From Plecoglossus altivelis (Eukaryota; Chordata; Actinopteri; Osmeriformes; Plecoglossidae), in assembly GCA_036571765.1 (NCBI GenBank), contig BROE01000005.1:6121614-6185613 (forward strand): 64,000 nt of DNA, written 5' to 3'. The notes below the pieces were generated by a model. That model saw only the letters and a program-made list of their open reading frames with translations. It did no database searches and was not told the origin of the DNA. Made by a program: the position numbers and the translations under genes. Positions 55,881-64,000 of this stretch are shown here, one piece after another (the stretch's first letter is position 1; every line of letters starts with the position of its first letter).

Positions 55881-57100
55881 CATCTAACACAGACATTTTC
55901 TTCACTTGACTGCTGCTGCTGCTGTGCCTAGGTAGGTGAGAGCGAGCAGTCGGCAGTCTGGAGGCAGAGCCAGATGAATCACTAGTAATGAAGGTTTGAA
56001 GTGTCACTGAAGCTGGAGGTGGAGGTGGGGGGGGGGCGGGGTGACAAGGTCCAACACAGTTCCAGCAGGACGTTCGAGATGGCTGTAGTGTCTAAGGGAC
56101 ACAGGAAGTTAGGTAGGCAACTCCGAGGGAGTTTCTTCAAGGCGAGCTTGTGTAGAGTCACAGGGTGGACCGGCTCCTGGCCAGATGCCCTGCTGCTAGC
56201 TAATCACACCCCAGGACAGACGGATGTTCCTTCTGAGACTCGACTGAATCATCGAAAGTGCGTTTTTGTTGCTGAGATGAAAATGATTATTTCGGATTTA
56301 CAGCCGAGGTATTTCGCCAAAGCAGAACAATATTGTTTGTTTTGTACACTGTTTGTCTTTGCCAGTGCTTTACCTGAGCCAAAGTAGTCAAAACCTTAGT
56401 TTTTGGTGCCACAACATTCAGTTTAGAGTGTCTAATCGTCCCCCATCCGTAAGCCGAACCACAAGAAAATGCAGTTCCTCCTCCCTGGGGCTATTATTTG
56501 GTCATCTGTTGGATATTTCAGCACTGGTGGTTTCTGATGCCTCCTGGTCTGTAGTTTCCCCTTGACCCATTTACCCATGCAGCCTGTTTGCCTCCCTCAT
56601 TATAGCCTCCCCCCCTCCCCTCCCCCACACAGTCTTAGGGCTCCACACAGGCCGCTCTGGAAGAGCAGCCCAAGACTCCACCGCACCAGTGTTGAAACAC
56701 TAATGAGCACCGTCATTAATAACTTATACAATATCAAAAGTAGTTGCGGTCAGTGATTTTTTCTTTTTCTTTTTTCTTTCTTCCTCATAAACAGACTCTT
56801 TCTGATAGCCTCATCCATGGGATCTAGGGGGGGTTATGAATTAAGCATGAAAAGGATCCACGTCACTGGGACCCAGGATGCTTCCTTCCAGCCCTTGTTC
56901 CCACCTCCTCCCCCCTCCTCCTCCTCCTCCTCCCCTCACTCACCCTTAGGCCCTGTTTGTTGATCCCCCCCCTCTCTTTTCACAACTCACGACTCCCCCT
57001 CTTTCTGACTGCAGGTTTTTATCTCATCAGCCCCCCTCCCTCACGCACCCGTCCACCCCCCTTTCTCCGAACGCCCAAACCTCCAATGCAGCAACAATTG
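55881..57100. other. Intergenic, no supported gene
   Basis: Contains a (CTG)n of about 5 units near 55911-55926 and C-rich stretches at 56612-56630 and 56902-56937. Open frames lack homology I can recognise. Confidence 0.6.
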
Positions 57101-57104
57101 GATC

Positions 57105-57425
57105 CATCTCTCTCAGAGAGAGAGAGGCAGGGAGAGAGAGAGGCAAGGAGAGAGAGGGGGAGGGAGAGAGAGAGTGAGGCAGGGAGAGAGACAAGCATGG
57201 AGAGAGATAGACAGAGGGAGACATAGAGAAAGAGGGAGAGAGAGAGATAGAAAAACAGGGGGAGAGAGAGAACGGGGATGCCTCTTTGAAGTGCCGGGGT
57301 TACACACACTAGTTACCCACCCAATCCCCAGTGTCATTTTTATTCTGGAGCACGAGTGAATCCTCCCTCTCTCTTTCTCTCCATCCCTTTCTCCCCGTCT
57401 CTCTCCATCTCTCTCTCTCTCGTTC
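57105..57425. repeat. Polypurine then polypyrimidine simple repeats
   Basis: GAGAGAGAGGCAGGGAGAGA units at 57108-57270, and CTCTCTCTTTCTCTCC sequence at 57362-57422. Confidence 0.92.
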
Positions 57426-57714
57426 ACCCCCGGTTCTGTCCATCCCCTCCCTGGTGCTGATTAAATGGATGTCGTCTCTTAGAGTGAGAGAGATCCTTCA
57501 TAACTTAACATTCTCCTGCAGGTCTCCTTCACCCAAAGGCTTTCTCATACAGCACTGCACACAGTCATCAGTATTCTGCTCTGCTCCTATGCTCTCCCTG
57601 TCTCTGCTTTCTCTCTCTGACACACACACACCTCCAATCTCCTGAGCTCTTCCACAGGTTTTACCTGCACTTGAAGCTGTGCATTGGCAGTTATTCAAGA
57701 CCCAATCTCCAGAC

Positions 57715-57734
57715 AGACAGACAGACAGACAGAC
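57715..57734. repeat. (CAGA)5 microsatellite
   Basis: Five CAGA units. Confidence 0.85.
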
Positions 57735-57891
57735 ACCCACATTAGAGCACGAAGACTAATAGGATGCGTTGCGTCTTTGAGGTAAACTGAACATAACGTG
57801 AGACGTGACCACGGACACTACAGAACTTCAGCGCCCAAAGGAAACCTCCCTCTAAACTCCCTCTGCTGTGAATCTCCTGTGAACCCCCTCT

Positions 57892-57912
57892 CCCCCCCCC
57901 CCCCCCCCCCCC
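57892..57912. repeat. Poly-C run (21 C)
   Basis: Twenty-one consecutive C. The exact count may be unreliable. Confidence 0.9.
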
Positions 57913-59440
57913 GCTCCATGTTCATATGAAGTTGTCATAGCATCTCGCTAATCCATTGTTCTTTTGAGAAGATCCCCCCCAGTGTTTTCCACTGACTTAA
58001 AGCCCCCCGCCAACAGCCCTCATGAATCTTTCATCAACAACCCCCCCCCTTTCCCTCTGTGGGTGACCCAACCCCCCTCCTCCCCCACTGCCGGAAGCCT
58101 ATGTTGGTGGGTGAAAAGTAATTAGCGAGAGAGAATCACCTGACCGAAGCGTGTTGCAGACAGGATGGGAATGTGTCTTCCGTGTTGCAGGTGTGGCGCA
58201 GAACAGCCGGCTGGTTCACCTGTCATCGTCCAAATCCTTCCTCCAAGCCTGGCTTCTCCCTAGCATCTAAGTCTCTGTGCGTTGTCTTGTTGAGTCATAC
58301 AGCCATGGACACACTGCCAGGGTACCGCAAAGATCTGCGTGGGAGGGTTTGTTACTGGGGCTTGAAAAGGTTTTTACAATCAAAGTAGAGGCACCTTTCC
58401 GCGAGTCATGAAGGGACGATGCTACATTTGGAGGATGATATTTCTGTGACTCAGCTGAGCAACGAGAAACTGTGCTCCAATCGGTGAAATCCGAGCGTCC
58501 ATCATCCTGCTTCGGTTGACTCCACATTTCCCTAAGTCGGTCAACTAACTTATTATTTTCTTACATTGCCCCGCTTTGTCTGTAAAATGCTTTTTCTTTT
58601 GTCTTTTTTTTTGGGGGGGGGGGTGGTGGTGGCGTAGAGACTCGTGAACCTACTGTCGCCTTATTTACTTATGTATCGACGGCTCAGGTTGTAGGTTAGA
58701 GAGTGATGGTTGGGGTGGGGGGTTGGGGTGGAGAGAGCGAGGCACGCATCATGCTAGAAGCTACGTTCAGGTCTTTCTCATGTGCAACTCTTCTCTAGGT
58801 GGGAGAGAGACAATCTTAAGTAGTGGGGAGGGAGGTGGAACTGGCGATAATTGAATACTCTCTTGAATGAAATGAATATATTGCCGGCGGTTAACGTTCC
58901 ACAGAAGCAATGGCGCATTTATCTTTTTACTTAGACTCGTGTCAACTTTCCAACACTACGAGAGCATATAACAGATTTTAACCAGTCTTTTCCATTTTAA
59001 CATGCAATATGTATATATTTTTTTACATTGTGGCACTGGCTTACTCTTTAAAGCTCCAGTTATAAAATAATTTATAATAGTTTCTTTTAGAAGATCTGTA
59101 CTTCTGCTGACAGCAAATATCTCATTCGAAGCTTTTGATGTGCAGGCAAGTTTGTTTCAATTATTTGTTGAAATCCTTTGCGAAGAACTGCCCTGTGTCT
59201 CCCGATGCATTTCAAAAGGAGACACACTTGCCGTGAAATATTACCGAATGTAAAACATCTATGTGTCAGAGATGTTGTCCTCTTAGGAACTGTTGCAGCA
59301 GTTTAACTGTGTAGTGGCTCTGTCCCTTCCAGACTCCCTCCTCCGCTCCTGTTTCACTGTGACTCTCCAAGCAGTCCACTCTGGCCCCTCCCTCCCCTCC
59401 GCTCGCTGTCCACACACACCGCACATGACTCATCGAGATG
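57913..59440. other. Intergenic, no supported gene
   Basis: Includes a T-run/G-run junction at 58605-58622 and an AT-rich, repeat-free block at about 58840-59280 that could be regulatory. I see no exon. Confidence 0.55.
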
Positions 59441-59444
59441 ACTC

Positions 59445-59517
59445 ACCCCCCCCTCTCCTCCTCCTCCTCCTCCTCCCCCCCCCTCTCTCCTCACACACAC
59501 ACACACACACACACGCT
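59445..59517. repeat. (TCC)n and (CA)n compound repeat
   Basis: CTCCTCCTCCTCC, a C run, then CACACACACA. Confidence 0.92.
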
Positions 59518-61327
59518 CACACATCTCTGTATTATCTACACGGGCTAACCTTGACTGAGCCACGGGGACGGGGGCAGGCATTATGAGATGTGGACGAGGC
59601 TGGTCCTGCGTCTTCACCACCTCCATGGCAGTGCTGGGATCTGGGTGGCCTACTTATGATGCACACCCCTTAAGAACAGGTGCTGCTCTCCCATCAAGAT
59701 CATCACGTCAGCGTCAAACACTACAGGAAGCTGGACTTCAAAAACATGCTGCCCAAGTCTCTTTCCTACAAAACCCTTTACCATCACTGTGTATGTTATA
59801 CTCACGTGGAAATGAATGCTTTGTTTAGGATGAGCCACAACTGTGTTGATGCGAAACACATCACGTCTTTGACAGCCTGTCTTAGTCTAGCCTGTGGATG
59901 TGAAGTTTCTTAATTTCACCAGTAGGTGTCAGTGTTGGTCTGGAGTGAAAATGCGCTGTGAGGGTCCACACGTTAGAGAAATATTTCTAAAGATTTAAAT
60001 GATAGAAACATAGTCATTAATAATGAATCATTTGACCTAGATAAATATTTTGTTCCATAGTTTCGAAACAAACATGACAAAAAACCTTGACTTTGGATGC
60101 AAAAAGCATCCCTTCCAATTACTCAGGGATGTGTCGAGAAAAAAGGCAGATATTTCAGGCAGAGCCTTTCATTTCTACCATGTGTGGCAGTGATTCACCA
60201 CAGTAAACATACAAACACACTTCACAAAAAAAATCTTCTTTTAATTACTCATTTAGTCTCTTCCTGTGTGATCCGGACCCCCACGACCCCCCAGGACCTC
60301 CATGACCCCCCAGGACCTCACGACTCGAAACTACGCCATTCTACCGTGACTCAGAGCTGGGCTCCCGTCTCCAGCCTTGGAGGATGCAAGGTTCTGATTG
60401 GCCAGCCTTGCTGACGTGTTAACTGTACAACGCACTGATGATCACGATCAGGCGCTAGGTAAACTTAGTTTGTGTGCAATCACAGCCCAGACATCAAACT
60501 TTAACTTTGTCAATCCCCACTTTGCCTGCGGATTGGTTCGTGTTTCCAGCAGCAACAATGGGCGCCGACTCAAAACTATCGGTTTTCTATTGTGTTTGAG
60601 GTTTTCTAAAATGCACTTCTCCTTCCTCAGTGAATCACTGAATTTGCCCACGTGTTGACATTGTGACCATCTGCCATTTTTGCTATGTGACAGTACTCTT
60701 TACGACGGTGGCTCCGTTCAATGACCATGGGAACATTTTGCAAGGGTTGTGATAGGGGAACGCTGAGAGGGCTTCCGATCCAGACCGCTGCTAACTGGCT
60801 GAAGCCCTCTTCCTCCGCCACAAGATCTGGGTGTGGATGCTGCCTCTGTGAGGAGCCTCACACAGGATATGCCAACACACTCCTCTAACATCTCCAAACA
60901 AGCCCAACTGGTTGGCATCACATTTAGGACTCATCTGGTAAACTGCTGACGTTTCAGATCCAAGGTGACCAGGGGCACAGACGTGGGACACAGACAGGGA
61001 GTATTGCACAGGCTGCACCCTCCGTCCCCCCCCTTGATTCGATGGCTTCTCACAAGCCTCCTTTGTCAGCAGGCCGTTTAGGAACGGCCACTGGAATGCC
61101 TTCCGTCCCTCGGTCGTAAATCCTGGGGAGGTTTGGGACGCGGAGAGGACGGTCTGTGGTGTGGGTCACAACCCCCGGAGGCTCGGCCACCGGGGACGGG
61201 TCAACGTTTGGTCTGTCCAGAGTTCCGGTCCAAGCCAGAGGAGTTGGGAACGTGGTTGGTAGGCAGAGGAGAGGGTGGTTAGGGAGCGGAGACGAAGAAA
61301 GACAGGGGGCGGGGTGTTTGTGTGTGT
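59518..61327. other. Intergenic, no supported gene
   Basis: A short tandem repeat (ACCCCCCAGGACCTC type, two copies) lies at 60286-60320. Minus-strand frames at about 59650-59860 and 61080-61330 are open but unrecognised. No splice-consistent gene could be built. Confidence 0.5.
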
Positions 61328-61410
61328 GCGCGTGTGTGGGAGGGGGAGGATGGGAGGGGGAGGATGGGAGGGGGAGGAATGGAGGGGGAGGGGGGAGGGG
61401 GAGGGACAGT
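61328..61410. repeat. G-rich GGGAGGGGGAGGAT repeat
   Basis: Three GGGAGGGGGAGGAT units followed by GGGGGAGGGGGAGGG. Strong G-quadruplex potential on the + strand. Confidence 0.92.
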
Positions 61411-61904
61411 TTATGTCCAGTTCACACTGTAAAAGTAAAGGTAATTTAGCATTATGCCATTTTCTACCAGTTTAAACCCACAACAAGTTTCCTTCTTCTA
61501 GAGCTGTTTCCTTCGGTTTCCAAACGGTACTAAAATCTATCATTATTATACAAACTGTTCTCTGTATTTACACAACATACATGCACAGAAGACTCAGAGA
61601 GCCAGTTCACTGTAAGCTGGAGGACAGAATAAGTACCCGGATTGTTGAGTCATCTGATGGTGTAACACAACATTGCTCCATTAGTGCCATGTCTGAGTAA
61701 GAAAAGACAAACATCACTATATCAAGAACAATGAGTCATTTTTAGAACATTTCCAGCACCCTCTGTGCCAGTCGGCATGAGGAAATGAATGTGATTGTGT
61801 TACTGTGTTTGAGATGTGAGCACTCACCTCACAGCCTTGGGACAGACATGCTACCAGCGAGCTGATCTGTCCAGTTGCGACAGTATGTACCTTTGCATAC
61901 TTGT
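61411..61904. other. Intergenic, no supported feature
   Basis: Unique AT-rich sequence between two simple repeats. No exon or RNA gene recognised. Confidence 0.6.
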
Positions 61905-61912
61905 ATGTGTGT

Positions 61913-61952
<40 letters not shown>
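61905..61952. repeat. (TG)n microsatellite
   Basis: About 20 TG units. Confidence 0.95.
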
Positions 61953-61955
<3 letters not shown>

Positions 61956-62225
61956 TCCGTGGTTTTGGTCGAGGCGCTGCGTGCAGAGTCCGTCCGCAGG
62001 CAGGAGGCCGGTGGGAATGTGGTGAGCGTGGTGGAGATCAGCCCCTACACGATGCACCCTGGCATGGGACTGCTTCCCCTGCAGACAGGGAAACAGCGAC
62101 TGGAGTGGTGGAGGGGGTGGGGACTCAGCTAGGCTGTCCCACACGCTAGGGCCTCTCAGCTGGCCCAGGGGTCACAACCTTTTGGCTTTCGGATTCTGCG
62201 GCATCTTGTGACCAGTTTCACTTCA

Positions 62226-62300
62226 GCTGAGAGAGGGGGAGAAGAGAGCGCGAGAGAGAGAGGGGGGGGGAGAAGGGGAGGGCGAGGGGAGGGGAGGCAA
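62226..62300. repeat. Polypurine GAGAGGGGGAG repeat
   Basis: GA- and GGGGA-rich sequence. Confidence 0.9.
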
Positions 62301-62632
62301 GAGTTTACAGAGAGAGAGAAAGTGATTGTTGTGAAAGTCCATTCATCGATGTCAGATGTGCCTCCCTGAAATGTGTACCTTCATGGTGGGTGGGGGTGGT
62401 GGTTGGAGGGGGCGTACCTGCCTGGGCCAAGAGTAATTATAAGCAGAAGCGGACCAGTGGTTTGGATGTTGCGCGCCTCATTACGGCCCGTGAGACAGAG
62501 CTCGCCGCAGGCGTAACTCATCTGTGACACATCGCATTTTCTTTAAAGTGAGGAAGCTAAAAGTAGGTTCCAAGATGGACCCGTACATATATTCATGCAC
62601 AAAGATGGCAGTCTGTGTCTTTCCTCTGCGTG

Positions 62633-62727
62633 TGAGCGAGTGAGTGAGATAGTAAGAGAGTGAGTAAAAGAGATAGAGAGATAGTGAAAGAGTAAGAGAG
62701 AGTGAGTGAGTGAGTGAGTGAGTGAGT

Positions 62728-62770
<43 letters not shown>
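62633..62770. repeat. (GAGT)n/(GA)n microsatellite
   Basis: AGTGAGTGAGTGAGTGAGTG followed by pure (GA)n. The Leu-Thr-His-Ser frames on the minus strand are repeat translations. Confidence 0.95.
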
Positions 62771-62772
<2 letters not shown>

Positions 62773-62890
62773 CGAGAGCACGCCAAACGCCATGTGGATT
62801 CTGTCTTTAGAAGTGTATGGAACCCCTCCATAGTTTTGTTGGGGCTTGTTTTGTATGTATTGACTGCATATACTCAGAGTTCAGAGAGCC

Positions 62891-62962
62891 TGTGTGTGTG
62901 TGTGTGTGCGTGCGTGTGTGTGTCTGTGTGTGTGTCTGTGTGTGTGTCTGTCTGTCTGTCAA
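62891..62962. repeat. (TG)n/(TCTG)n microsatellite
   Basis: GTGTGTGTCTGTGTG units end in CTGTCTGTCTGTC. Confidence 0.95.
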
Positions 62963-63633
62963 AGCAGGAGGCAAAATTCTCTCAGTCCTGGTTCTAGTAT
63001 CTAGTATGGTTCTAGTATCACACTCATGGTTCAGTTCCTGGTCCTTTCCCCAGTTCCAGCCCCTAGTTCCATTCCTGGCCCTAGTCTGGATCTTAGTGTG
63101 GTTCTAGTCCTGGTTCCAGGCAACTAGGCCTGGGCCTCAGTCCTCGTTGTCTTGCCATGCCCTGGAACCCTTGGACGGCCTCCTTCCTGCCGTAAATGTC
63201 ATAGTCCTCCTCATGAAGATATATGAACAACTTCAGCCAAAATGATATGATCTATAAACAGCAGCACGTCCTCATGTCTTCTATCACACCACCACAGAAT
63301 AACACTGCAAGCAGAACGTGCCGCTTGCGATAGCGTTTCATGCTGATTAAATCTGTTTACGTTTTAGATCTGTGCTGATGTTAATTGAACATTTTGGTCA
63401 TGCAAACTCTTGAACATTTGCATTTTTATTAGATAGGTATGAACATTGGGTTCCGCATGAGCTTTTAACAGTGCAGAACAGGACAAGCTGGATTTTCAAT
63501 GCAATGAGAAGTACACTTTAGTCAATTAATTGTATCTGGACGAGCATTAGTGACTATAGCAGATGTTTGGACGGAGTTCAGTTTGTTGAGGTCCTCTGAC
63601 AATCCCAGATAGTTTCCATTTAACTTTCCATTT

Positions 63634-63637
<4 letters not shown>
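62963..63637. other. Intergenic, no supported gene
   Basis: A degenerate CTAGTTCCTGGTCC-type repeat lies at about 62985-63125 (TGGTTCTAGT, CCTGGTCCT, CCTAGTTCC). AT-rich unique sequence follows. Confidence 0.6.

Positions 63638-63693
<56 letters not shown>
63638..63693. repeat. (CT)n microsatellite
   Basis: About 28 uninterrupted CT units. Confidence 0.97.
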
Positions 63694-63695
<2 letters not shown>

Positions 63696-64000
63696 CCACA
63701 CGCACTCACACTATCTCTCTCACACAGACAAGCACACACGCACACTTCATCACACCCAAGACAGAACCAAGAAAAAACAAACATTGTACCTCTGAACATC
63801 CAATCAGTTGTCCAATGCACAAAGATTTCTCCTGAAATCAGCTGTCTGTATATGTGTATGGTGTTGTTCTGCGTCTGGCTCTATATCTGGTGGGTCTGCC
63901 AGGTATTTTTAGGGTCTTGAGGCTGCGGAGGACGGCATCGCGCCTCCTTCGTGCTCTGCTATCTCGGTGGGGGTGGGGGTGGGGGGGCAGTGGGGGGGAC
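63694..64000. other. Right edge, no supported gene
   Basis: A CA-rich stretch at 63696-63742, unique sequence, and a G-rich tail (GGGGGTGGGGGTGGGGGGG) at 63970-63999. hic1 is expected to the right by synteny, but no BTB-domain sequence is visible inside the window. Confidence 0.5.

Noticed and set aside
56518..56530. TTCAGCAC half-site of the REST (RE1) element near the microRNA promoter
   Set aside because: The second half of the RE1 consensus is missing, and a bare 8-base match is expected by chance.
59650..59859. Minus-strand 69-codon frame with protein-like composition
   Set aside because: It ends at a stop with no splice-consistent neighbours and no recognised homology. Chance openness is the simpler reading.
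61080..61330. Minus-strand open frame of about 80 codons without ATG, ending IPVAVPKRPADKGGL
   Set aside because: GC-rich DNA often stays open this long; no acceptor or family could be assigned.
57500..64000. hic1 coding exon, expected by synteny
   Set aside because: No BTB domain or zinc-finger C2H2 pattern was seen in any frame; it is probably beyond the window.

Overview
This is a vertebrate, almost certainly teleost fish, genomic window. It is intron-rich, with GT-AG exon boundaries and dense (CA)n, (GA)n and polypyrimidine microsatellites, and it carries fish-type DNA-transposon remnants. I cannot name the species. Most open frames are microsatellite translations (His-Thr, Cys-Val, Leu-Ser, Arg-Glu strings) and are not genes.

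The one complete protein-coding gene is dph1 (OVCA1; the DPH1 subunit of 2-(3-amino-3-carboxypropyl)histidine synthase, first step of diphthamide biosynthesis). It lies on the + strand in 12 coding exons from 4298 to 44395. Every junction can be placed with GT-AG borders and consistent phase, giving 1284 nt including the stop (427 codons). The gene spans about 40 kb because its introns are filled with simple repeats and minisatellites.

Upstream, on the minus strand, a short ATG segment with a strong splice donor (2159 to 2147) looks like the tiny first coding exon of rtn4rl1, which is arranged head-to-head with DPH1 in mammals. Downstream, on the minus strand, are two clear microRNA hairpins, mir-212 (about 51788-51876) and mir-132 (about 51508-51592). 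A probable promoter and first non-coding exon of their host transcript lies at about 54410-54168, with CRE-like motifs, a TATA-like box and a splice donor. The order rtn4rl1(-), dph1(+), mir-212/132(-) matches human 17p13.3. OVCA2 and HIC1, the other members of that neighbourhood, are not recognisable here; HIC1 is expected beyond the right edge.

Layout: 1-2146, probable rtn4rl1 intron; 2160-4297, divergent promoter region; 4298-44395, dph1; 44396 to about 45240, dph1 3'UTR; 45240-51500, intergenic DNA with minisatellites and a nested hAT-like MITE; 51500-54410, the mir-212/132 locus; 54410-64000, repeat-rich intergenic DNA with no gene I can support. A 120-base assembly gap lies in dph1 intron 9 (39823-39942). 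I found no CRISPR array, prokaryotic operon or novel defence-type system. The most interesting points are the microRNA locus with its CRE/TATA promoter and the repeat-laden splice sites of dph1.
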